Shown here: positions 50,422 to 59,457 of the stretch, one piece after another | Numbering within the stretch: the first letter of the stretch is position 1 | How the letters are laid out: each line of letters begins with the position of its first letter | NCBI RefSeq assembly: GCF_000417875.1 | Contig: NW_006920880.1 | Coordinates: forward strand, 786,770-846,226 | Length of the DNA: 59,457 bases | Reading direction: 5' to 3' | Source of the DNA: Pseudozyma flocculosa PF-1 | Taxonomy: Eukaryota > Basidiomycota > Ustilaginomycetes > Ustilaginales > Ustilaginaceae | Position numbers and translations under genes: made by a program | Notes under the pieces: generated by a model | What the model saw: the letters and a program-made list of their open reading frames with translations, nothing else | Database searches by the model: none | What the model was told of the DNA's origin: nothing

Positions 50422-53400
50422 ATGGTCGCCGCCCCGACCGCATCCCCCACTGCCGCCTCGGCCCACTGCGCCCTCCTCTCCCACCTCTTCTCCACTTCCG
50501 CCCTCTCGGTTCACGTCCCCTCGGCATCCCGCAGCCATGCAAGCGTCGACCTGTCCAATCAAGTAGAGCTGCTGAGGAGCAGTCAAGATACCACCGCCAC
50601 TTCGATCACCACCATCAGGGAGACGGCCTACTACGACGAGAACCTCGGCGCCATCGTCGCGCTTCGCATCCCAACCTCGGCTGCCCTGCCACCACCGCCG
50701 CCATCGACCCCGCTCGATTCCCGGTTACGCACCTCGGGGCTGCCTCTGCCCCTTGCTCCGCCTCACGTCCATCATGGGTCCGCTGCTGGCAGCGCGGAGC
50801 ACGACGACGCCGCCGCCGTGCCCCGCATCCTCTCCACCCTCCTCTTCTGCCTCCACGTCGCCCTGAGGGCAGAGTACGTCCCCCTCGCACAGATCCATGC
50901 CGCATCTCAGCCCTCTCAGCACAGTCCATTCGACCCGCTGCCCACCGTGCATCGAGCACACGCACCCTACCAGCTCCAGCATCCTGCCGACCCGCGTCAC
51001 CCGCAACACCAGCAGCTGCAGCAGCACTCAGGCCAGTCGCACCCCGTCGGCTTCTTTGCGGCCGCATGTGCCGGTAACAAGGGCTTCGACGCGCCCAAGG
51101 TAGAGTCAGACAAGGTGGACCGCCGGGCATCGCACCTTGGTGCCCATCTCCGGCGCTCTCGGGGCTACATCGCCTTCGATGGCGAACACTGGACTGTCCG
51201 ATGGCTCTGCGACGTGCCCGTCACGTTTGCCTCGACCCCCTTCGTGCCCGTCCTGTCCCTCACAGCCGCCCTCACCCTGCGCCTCTCGCCTCCGCTGCTC
51301 GACAACCTCCTCTCCGACCCGCTCGAGCTGGCCAACCTGTCCGCCCACGCCTTTTCCCACTCGCTCCTCTCCCCCCTCCATCAGGGACCCGTCTATCCGG
51401 ACGAGTCGACCAGCGAGAGGCTGATCCGCATGCGCAACTCGTCGGCCCTCGGTCTCGATGGCCCGCGAGGTCTCGGCAGCCACCTTACGCAGCTCGGAAA
51501 AGAGGTGCTGGGCGGCAGCCATACCCTCGTCACGCCCCGGAGCGGCCTCGAGGGGCTCAAGGAGGTCGAGCGCAGGAGGAAGCGGATGCTCGAGGCTGCC
51601 CTAGCGGCGGCCGGTCCCGACCCGAACGGCGCCTCGGCCGGCGCCAGCGGCAACCTCAGGTCGGACGACGGCGACGGTGATCTCGGCGGTGGCTCCAGCC
51701 ACAGAGGTGGCCCCGGTGGCGGTGACATCGTCGACGACGACTCGGATGGCGACGGTCGCGACTCGTCATCGTCGCTGACAACGGCCCCGACTCACAGCGA
51801 TACAGCTGGCCTGCAGGTGCTCAAGCGCAGCGCGCGGACGGTGCTCGACGTCAAGAGCGGTCTCGGCGTGAGGATGCGCACGCTCTTCACGCCCTTTTCG
51901 CCCTTTTCGCAGCGCGTCGACGCCGGCAGCGACCTGGACGAGGTCTCGGGCGAAGGGCTGGACGAGGCCTCGCTGGTGCTCTGTGTCGAGCTTGAGAACC
52001 CGTCCCAGTCCGGCCTGGAATTCGACGTCCAGGACATCGAGGTGCGCGTCGAGCAGGTCAGCGGCGAGGCCAGGGCCGTCGTGCGGCTGCTCGAAGGAGC
52101 GCCAGTTACGCCGGGACCGACGTCTGCGGCTGGCAGGACCGGGTCGAGCGGGTCGTTCCCGGTGCGGCTAGAGCAAGGGCAGCAGCGGAACCTGCTCTAC
52201 TACCTCAGCGTCGAAGACGGCGACCCGACGTATCAGCGCCCTGCTATCCAGCTTGGTGGCGGCAACCCGGGCCGGATGAGCAGCCTGCCCGGCTCGGGCA
52301 AGCGCAACGTCGCCATCATCGTCAAGGGCAGGCCCATCATGCTCGGCCCAAGTGCCTCGCCAACCACGTCAGAGATGGAGCCGTTTGACTCCAAGTGGAA
52401 CTGTGTTCTCGACCTTTCACCGCTCTTCAACTGCGCACGACGACGCGCCAATGTCAGCCGGCCCTTTTCGGAACTGTCGCTGGCAGCGCCTCGCTACGCC
52501 GCGACGCCTGCGCCATCGACGAAAGGCGGCAACGCCAGCCGACCTGCGTCGCAGCAGGTGTACCCGCCTACGGCGGGCAGCGTGCGTCACTCGGCGCTTG
52601 CCCTCGAAGAGGCATATCAGGTCGACCGATCGCGGAACCTCGACAAACTTGCGGCGTCGGGCAGCGTCGCTGCCTCGAACGTGGGCGTCGGCGGCGCGCG
52701 CGGCGCTGCAGCGACAAATCCGCGCCTCGCGGCCATGGGCAATGCCATGGGCCGATCGCTTTCGTTTGGGCCGAGCGTCGCGGCTGGCGCAGGCCAACGA
52801 GGCCCCAACGACCCGGTCATGGCTCGATCCGGATCATCGGGAACGATACCGCAGCGCCAACAGCAGCAGCAGCAGCAGCGACAGCAGATCGGACGCGGCC
52901 ATCCTCCTCCGCTCTCGCTCTCGACGGCGGGCGTGGCCGGAGGCATGTCGCGGCAGCCCTCTGGTTTTGCGGCGGGTGAGATGACGCCCGGCTACCCCGG
53001 TACGCCACGGTCGGCGAGCTTCCGGCTCGGATCGGCCGGCGGTATATCTGGTGGAGGAGGTGGCTTGCTGTACAAGGCCAGGCAGCGTGCCATCAGCGCC
53101 GCCACGACCGCTGCGGCAGGGGCAGGAATGCCCGAGGACTCGGCGGGTCAGGGCCGGAGCAGGACGGTCATGTCGATCGGCCAAGAGTGGGGTCAGCAGC
53201 AGGAGCTCGACTCGATGCTGGAACGCCGCCCTTCGGCGGCGGCGGTGCACGGCTACGCCGGTGCGGCTGCCGATCCATCGACGGCGACGGCGGCAAGCCT
53301 GCGGACGATACGGCCGTGGTCGCATGCCAACGCTCACGCCGATCCGAACGTCGTTGGGGCCGGGCAGCACGATGGCATCCTCGTCACGACGACGATCCTC

Positions 53401-54449
53401 CCGCCACGGCCGCCATCGTTGTCGTCGCCGTCGTCTCTGCCGTCGTTGTCGGGGTCGTCGTCGACCAAATCGCCGGACTCGGCAGCGGGTCAGCTCGATG
53501 GCGTAGGCGAGGCTGAGCCGCATCGGCGCCAGTCTGTAGCCGAGGATCTGACGTTTACGTCTTCGATCACGGCCAACGGGCAGGAAGCGGCGGCGATCAG
53601 CACGGGCGAGAAGCTGGTGTCGTCGGACCTGCCCGGGGATGTACCCGGAGATGCCGTGGGGGCAGTGGCTTCGGTGGCGCAGGACGACGTGGCCAATGCG
53701 GCGGCGGCGGCCGAGGGCGGGCGGTGGAAGCACGAGCGCGGCGGGGTGGTCGAGATTGAGGTTGCGCTGGTCAACCGGCATCGCGGCGGGTCGTCGGCGT
53801 TGGGCGGGGCGGATGGGTACGGGTACGCGGGCGGCGAGCATGATGGCGGGGACTGGAGCGTGGTGGTGAGCTGGGACGATGCGTCTGTGGCGTCGGTGGA
53901 CACGGGCGCCGCTCGACTAGGCGGCAAGCTGCTCGACTCTGAAGGTAAGTCGAATCGTGTCGGCTGCGATGCGTCGTCGACTCTAGCCAGGGCAAGTCGA
54001 GCGGGTCGCTGATTCTTATTGTCTCTTGGCTCGTCGACCTTTTTTCGGCATGTCACCATCTGCCACGCCCCGCGGCGCAGGGATCAAGCAGCGCTACCTG
54101 TGGGCGCAGCCGTCGTACGCGTCGGTGGTGCCCGTCGAGAACCACGTTGCGCTTCCGTGAGTGCGGTGCGGGCCCTGCTGACCACCCACGGCGCGAAGGG
54201 TGACGTCGATTGCTGATACGCTGCCCCCGCTCCGCCCTCGTGTTTTGACCATGCCACGCCGTCGCCGTCGCCGTCGCCACCAGCCTATCGGGGCAGGCGG
54301 GCTCGACCAACGGGACGACGATGAAGCTCGTCTGCCTGTCGAGCGGCTACGTGGTGCTGCCGGACCTGGTTGTGCAGGTGTACAGCGCTGGGCACGCCGA
54401 GGCGGAAGAGGTGCGCATCCAGGGCCTAGGCGCCATTTTTGTAGACTGA
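50422..54449 (+). CDS. TRS65: TRAPPII complex subunit TRS65
   Basis: TRAPPII activates Rab GTPases (Ypt31/Rab11) at the late Golgi; Trs65 is its fungal-specific subunit. Exons 50422-53944, 54081-54156 and 54284-54449 give 1254 residues. The acceptor at 54283 was chosen because it alone keeps phase with the final frame. The N-terminal half has a conserved core around GYIAFDGEHWTVRWLCDVP and VTFASTPFVPVLSLTAAL. The middle has SGLEFDVQDIEVRVEQ and LEQGQQRNLLYYLSVED, then FDSKWNCVLDLSPLFNC, a typical Trs65 phrase. The C-terminal exons give GIKQRYLWAQPSYASVVPVE and KLVCLSSGYVVLPDLVVQVY, an Ig-like strand pattern. Long Ser/Ala/Gly/Gln stretches lie between. The start is the ATG after GGCGGCGGGCCAATC; identification rests mainly on these blocks. 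Confidence 0.82.
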
Positions 54450-55568
54450 CGCCGTCGTCGTCGTGGTCGCTCCTCGCCCCTCGCTTCCACCGCGAGTTTA
54501 GACGGATCGTCTCATTGAACCATGTCTGCGATCTTTGTTTGGATGCAGGAGGAGGCTAGGCTCATACGACCGACTAGAATAGAGCATGGATGGCGGTCCC
54601 CAGCGTCGACGAGAGAGGGCCAAAGAGGGGCGCGAGCGAGCGAGCGAGCGAGCGTTTAGGCCAGGCCAGGCTAGGCCAGGCCAGGACGATTTCACGCGCC
54701 CAGCCATTGCGCGCCGCTCTCTTCTTTGTCTTGCTTCTTCTTTGGATCTGCAGCCGTCTTTTGGGCTCGGTGCCCCAGGCAGGCAGGCAGGGGCGGGGCG
54801 GAGGTTGAGGCTGCAGGCATGCATGCGTGCATGGCCTGGCGCAGGCGCAGGCGCAGGCGCAGGCGAGGCAAGCAAAGGCCAGGCCAGGTTCAAGCAGGCG
54901 CCCCAAGAAGAGGCCAGGACCAAGAGGCACGACGGTCGATCCCCCGCAATTCCAGCCGAGATGCAGCCTCGCCTCGCCTCGCCTCGCCTCGCCTCGCCTT
55001 GCCTCGCCGTCATTCGCGCGCCGCGAGCCTAGTCAGTCAAGCCCGCCATCCATCGAGGCTGGGCCAGGACCACGACCAGGGCCGAACGAGCGGAGTTGGT
55101 CCTCGATGCGGACGCAGAGCCGCCCTGGCCTCGCTCTCCGCCCATGGCAGAGGCCCTGCCCACCATCGTTCCATCCATAGTCGCTGCTACGACCACTCGT
55201 CGTCGCCGTCGTCGTCGTCGTCGCCACTACCACCACCACCACCACCATCATCTTTGGCGCTCGCCTCGTTCCTTCTGTGCCTCTTCCGCGCATCATCTCT
55301 ACATCCTGCCTCCTACACTGACACCTCGACGACCAGGGCCACCACCACCGCCGCCGCAACTGAGAGGACGGCAGAATACCTAGGGGTCACATCGCCATAC
55401 CACACCCGCTGCGCAGCACCGCACATCCCCGGCAGACAGGCAGGTCCATCATACCTCCGCCCGTCCATCGCCTGCCCTACCGTCTTCTCGCGCCTCAACC
55501 TCCCCTCCTCCCTCCTCCAGCCTCGGCACACCCACCTTGATACCCACCCACCGCACTAAACGCCCACA
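54450..55568. other. 1.1 kb intergenic, highly repetitive
   Basis: No supported gene. It holds a succession of short tandem repeats: GCGAGCGA (54628-54653), GGCCAGGCTA (54658-54685), GCAGGC/GCAGGCGCAGG (54838-54868), CGCCT (54968-55008), and GTCGTC and ACCACC tracts (55198-55252). Confidence 0.6.
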
Positions 55569-56448
55569 ATGACGACCCGCTCGCCCTCGTCCCCGCTCCG
55601 GCTCGCACTCGTCCTCCTCCTCGTCGCACTTGCCGCCGCAGCCACCGCCGTCGATGCATCGCCAGACCGTCTGCAGCGACGCCAGAGCCTCACTTCCACC
55701 GCCGGCATCCCCGCCACTCCCAACGGTACGTCTCGTCTCCTTTCCCCCCGGTTCTTGGACCCTCACTGCACTCCGCGCACTCGGGGCCCAGTACCCGGAT
55801 GCGACATCGACGAGGCGCATCGCCTGACTTTCTTCTCGGTCCTTGTCCCTTCTTTCGCCGCGTCGCACCTCGCATGTCCGTCCTTTGCTCGGTCGCAACC
55901 TTGCCTGGTCTTCGTCCCTCGTCTTGGTCGCACCTCCATCTTTCCGCCCCTTCCCCCCTCTCTCGCCGCCCCTCGCGCCAGTCGGCACGGGCGCCCCCGT
56001 CGCCACGATCCCAGACGGCCTCGGCGGCCTCTCGACGGGCACCTCGGTCCAGTTCACGCCCGGCGCCTCGTCGCCCGCCCCTCCCGTCCCCTTTATCGCC
56101 CCGACCGATGCGGCCGGATCGGCCAGCCTCGCCTCGATCCTCACCCATTACTCGCAGGGCATGACGGCTCCCACGCCCACCACTGGCCCACCCACCGGCA
56201 TCTCGACGGGCCTCGAGGGCGGCTTCACGGGCACCGCCACTTCGAGCGTCCTCGACGGCCGCGTCACGACCATCGACAACGCCGCCACCACCTACACCGG
56301 CCCGCGCCCGAGCTCCTCGGCTTCGGGCGCAGCCGCCAACAACGCAGCCGCCGGAGCCACGGCCGTCCCGCTCTTTGGCGCCGCGTGGGTCCTTTCCGGC
56401 CTGCTCGTCGTTGCCGCAGGCCTCGGCGGCGGCGCCATCCTCTTCTGA
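55569..56448 (+). CDS. small secreted, putatively GPI-anchored wall protein
   Basis: Exons 55569-55725 and 55982-56448 (phase 1) give 207 residues. The N-terminus is a clear signal peptide (LRLALVLLLVALAAAATAVD). The mature part is Ser/Thr/Gly/Pro/Ala-rich with few charged residues (GLEGGFTGTATSSV, TTYTGPRPSSSASG), suited to O-mannosylation. The C-terminus is a hydrophobic tail (VPLFGAAWVLSGLLVVAAGL and GGGAILF) behind small residues (AANNAAAGA) that could serve as the omega site, so GPI anchoring by the transamidase is likely. A KR-type site (RLQRRQS) soon after the signal peptide might be cut by Kex2. No enzymatic domain is recognised. Its function is unknown, plausibly structural in the cell wall. 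Confidence 0.72.
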
Positions 56449-57066
56449 GCCAGCCTCGCGAGGGCCTCCTTTGGGGGCAGGGCGGCGCTCGTCCTCTTCC
56501 TCTCCTCCCCTCCCGCCATCCGCTCCTCTGATCGACTCAGAACGGATCCGTCAGCCTTTCTCGGCCTGTCCATCCCCCCTTGGCTCACGGTCCATCCAAA
56601 TCGAGCAGGACCTGGCCCTAGCCTTTCTTCCCCTCCGCCGTCGTCCTCACCTGGCCCTATGCGTAGACTGCCTCTCTCTGCCCACCGCACCGCCCCGGCT
56701 CGTCCCGGACCCCATCTGTCCCCTCCAGGAGATATCCGGCTCTATACCCATGCCCCCCACTGCCCATGCTCTGTGCCTAGGATCGTCGTTGCAATCCCAG
56801 CACCCGCCGACCGATCCAAGCGCTTAGGGCGACCTGCCCATCCCTGGCCCGTCACGTGGCGTCGAGGTTTTGCACAACAGCAGGGCGGATGACAGAGGTG
56901 AACGATACCAATACTTCCGAGGTGAGCGGTAGTGCGAAAAGAGAAGCTCACGTCGTGGGCAGCAGGCCTGCACCCGCCTCCCTCGACAACGAGGCGGAAC
57001 GAAATAGAGCAAAGCAAAATCAGACGACCGCCGCGACCACTTGACTGCAGCGACGGCGCAATGCCG
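56449..57066. other. 3' spacer between convergent genes
   Basis: 618 bp; nothing recognised beyond presumed 3' untranslated sequence. Confidence 0.5.
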
Positions 57067-58826
57067 CTACTGCGCCTTGACGGCGCCGTCGTGTCCCCGC
57101 TGCTGCCGCTGCTGGCGTTGCCGCCGCTCGTCGTCGCGGTTGGCGCGCTTGATCCTGGCAAACAGGCCCGAATCGGCTCCGAGGATAAACTGGAGCGTCA
57201 CCATGGGCCACGACGTGTGGTGCGGCAGGATGTCGTAGAACTCGGGCGCCAGCTTGCGCAGCGCGGGCAGGCGCGTCCACGGCACCGAGGGGAAGTCGTG
57301 GTGCTCGTTGTGGTACCCGACCTGTGCGACAGAGGGAGCGGCACAAGGCATGGGGCGAGCGTCGACGCAGCAGGCAAAGGGCGGGAAGGCGGAAAGGAGG
57401 AGGGACGAAAGCGGTCAGCTCCAGGAGCGAATGAACGGTCGACCGTTTGATCAGTGCGTCGACCAGTGTGTCGACCATCGGCAATGGGCAGGCCGTATAA
57501 TGGCCTCGCACTCCCTCCGCGCGCCGCCCGCGGATACCGCGCCGCACTCACATTGTAGGCCAGCACGTTGAGCGGGCCGTAGTAGCTCCACGTCTCCTGG
57601 GCGATGCCGCCAAACATGTAGTGCTCGGCGATAAAGTGGGCGGCGCACGGGTGCAGGCTGCCGGCAAAGAAGCTGCTCTCGATCAGGTAGACGAGCGCCG
57701 GCCAGCCACACAGCCGCACCAGCACGACGTCAAAGGCGAGCTGCGAGACGAGGTTGGCAAAGTGCCAGAACGTCGGGCGCTGCGCTCGCACAAAGCCCGG
57801 CCGCAGCGCGTAGAAGAGGATCTGGAACGTGCTGCGCGGCGGGGGTTCAAAGAACAGACGGACGTCGGAAGAGACAGGTTAGTCACCGGCGGCGTCGTCT
57901 CTCTACCCGTTCTGTCGCTGCCGGCGCCTCGGCGGCACTCACGCAAAGAAGGCCTTGCCAAAGACGTTGTTGAGGCAGAGCAGCTCGAGCTTGGTGGGCA
58001 GGTCGGTATCGACGCCGTCCTCGCCGAGGTACTTGTGGTGCTCGAGGTGGTAGGGTTTGAAGGCCATGGCGTAGGGGATGCCAATGGCCCAGTTGACGAG
58101 GATGGCCCAGGCGCGATTGGTGCGGATGCCCTTGAAAGCGAGGTTGTGGGTGATTTCATGGATAGCGAGGAACGTGTTCTGGTTGGCCGTGCCGCCGACG
58201 ACGTAGGCGAGCGCGAGGAACTTGAGGCTCAGCGGGTGCCACCCGAGCTGCGACACCATGACGGCCAGCCCGACCTGGAGCGCCAGCACGCCAAACGAGA
58301 CGTACTTGGTCAGCGGCTCGTGGCCCATCAGGTTGCGCACCTCGGGGTGCGCGCGCAGGATGGCCATCCGCCGGGACCGGTGCGGCTCCTCGGTGTGCAT
58401 CCAGAGGAAGTCGGACGGGTCCTGGGCCGAGGGCAGGATGGGCGGAAGCCACTGCTTGGCCTGCTCGGCCGGCGTCACTGTCGCCGCGGGAACCGGCTTG
58501 CGCTGCTTGAGCGTGCCGCCCAGCAACTCCGCCACCTGCGCGCCCTCCTTGTCGTCCCACTCATCTTCGTCGCCATCGCCCTCCGGCGTGTCGTCGCTGT
58601 GAACCGATGTGGCGGACGAAGAGGATGCGGCCGCGTTGGACACAAGCGATGGTGAGCCGGAGCGAGAGGACGCCGAAGATCCCGCGGCAGACGAGGAGGA
58701 AGCGGCGGCCGTCGAGTGGCGGGGACCCGGAGCTCGGCCGGCAGCGGGCGAGGTCTGCTCGGCGCCGCCGTAGAGCGACCAGTCGACGCTGACGGACGGG
58801 TTGAGCTTGTCGGTGAAGCCAAGCAT
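57067..58826 (-). CDS. DES1: sphingolipid delta-4 desaturase
   Basis: ER-membrane di-iron enzyme that introduces the delta-4 double bond into ceramide, leading to glucosylceramide. Exons on the minus strand are 58826-57943, 57831-57552 and 57321-57067, giving 472 residues; phases agree. A long Ser/Ala/Asp-rich N-extension (about 1-110) precedes the lipid-desaturase N-domain, SDFLWMHTEEPHRSRRMAIL and HPEVRNLMG. Histidine boxes: HEITH (223-227), HLEHH (260-264) and HNEHH (392-396, in VGYHNEHHDFPS), the standard arrangement for delta-4 enzymes, with hydrophobic helices between. Exon joins restore GKAFFATFQILFYALRP and NVLAYNVGYHNEHHDFP. The C-terminus is basic and Gln/Arg-rich (DDERRQRQQRQQRGHDG) and longer than in animals. 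Start at the ATG of MLGFTDKLNPSVSVDWSLYG. Confidence 0.93.
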
Positions 58827-59457
58827 GGCGGCGAAGCGCTCGAGCTGACAAGTGTGGAGCGATGAGGGGACTGGGGTGTTATTCGGCGAGGACGAACAAG
58901 GCGTCAAGGAAGGTATCGGCACCAGGCGGCGAGATGACGGGTCGAGCAGGGCCAGGAAGGGGTGGGAGGGAAGATGAAGAGGGCCGGCCTCTTCACGAAA
59001 AGGGGGATGTCGTAACGGAGCCTTCGGATGCCGTGTCGTCAGGAGCTCGTGATCCGCTGTGCTCTAGAAGGGAGGAGCCAAAAGGGGTGGCGAGAGGGCG
59101 AGAAGGGGGGGGAGGGATGGTGGCAAAGGAGCGAGTGGCGTAGGTCGAAGGGCGCGGAGAAGAACCACCGCCTTGGCCCCGCCGCCATGCCGAGGGCACG
59201 TTGGCCCCGGGCTGGCAGCTGGCTGGGCCCCACGCGCACCGCCCCCCCGCAAACTTTTCCTCCGCCTTGGCAGGTGTCCCGTGCGAGCCGCCGCCACCCA
59301 AACGGGCTCGGTTGACCGACGTGCCGCGGAAAAAGGCACTAAATCCAGTACTGCTCATCAAATATGAGTATAGAAGGGCTAAGAATCTGCACTGAGCTCC
59401 AAACCTCTGTCTTCCACACCAAAACAGACCTATGGCAGAAGGCTGGCTGGGTTAGGG
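58827..59457. other. upstream region of desaturase to window end
   Basis: No supported gene. From about 59340 the composition turns AT-richer, and the last nine bases are GGGTTAGGG. Confidence 0.5.
59449..59457 (+). other. single TTAGGG telomere-type unit at window end
   Basis: The final bases GGGTTAGGG equal one and a half fungal telomere repeats in the orientation expected at a right chromosome end. One unit can occur by chance. Confidence 0.3.

Overview
The window looks like nuclear DNA of a GC-rich basidiomycete fungus, most likely a smut relative (Ustilaginomycotina). That placement is an inference from compact, GC-rich genes with short GT-AG introns, low-complexity Ser/Ala/Asp inserts in conserved proteins, and the gene families present: HBS1, GPI16, SMI1/KNR4, DDB1, TRS65 and a sphingolipid delta-4 desaturase. 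Splice sites were placed by eye from phase, consensus and protein continuity. No tRNA, rRNA or CRISPR array was recognised.

Left part (1-15724): the N-terminal part of a Zn2Cys6 regulator (minus strand, runs off the left edge); HBS1, a ribosome-rescue GTPase (5 exons, plus); GPI16/PIG-T of the GPI transamidase (minus); a 74-residue zinc-binding protein in four small exons (plus); and SMI1/KNR4, a cell-wall regulator (minus) interrupted by a 25-N assembly gap. About 2.9 kb of repeat-rich DNA without a recognisable gene follows.

Centre (15725-35592): two gene neighbourhoods. The first holds a maltose-permease-type sugar transporter, a secreted GH39-like glycosidase divergent from it, an intracellular GH31 alpha-xylosidase and a Zn2Cys6 regulator. 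It reads as a candidate cluster for extracellular glycan cleavage, uptake, intracellular de-xylosylation and control. The second holds an indoleamine-2,3-dioxygenase-like heme protein, a divergent amadoriase/saccharopine-oxidase-type FAD oxidoreductase with a one-base frameshift, and an AAAP amino-acid permease. It suggests amino-acid uptake and oxidation.

About 36.1-38.2 kb is visibly less GC-rich and mosaic. It contains a broken reading frame that resembles a fungal tyrosine recombinase, two diverged copies of a direct repeat, and the truncated start of an F-box protein. It looks like a decayed mobile-element island.

Right part (38364-59457): a very long DDB1 homologue (minus), a GNAT acetyltransferase (plus), an SLC33A1-type acetyl-CoA transporter (minus), a branched-chain aminotransferase (minus, 4 exons), TRAPPII subunit TRS65 (plus, 3 exons), a small putative GPI-anchored wall protein (plus) and the sphingolipid desaturase (minus, 3 exons). 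The window ends in GGGTTAGGG, in the orientation expected of a right-hand telomere, but with only one repeat this is merely a lead.
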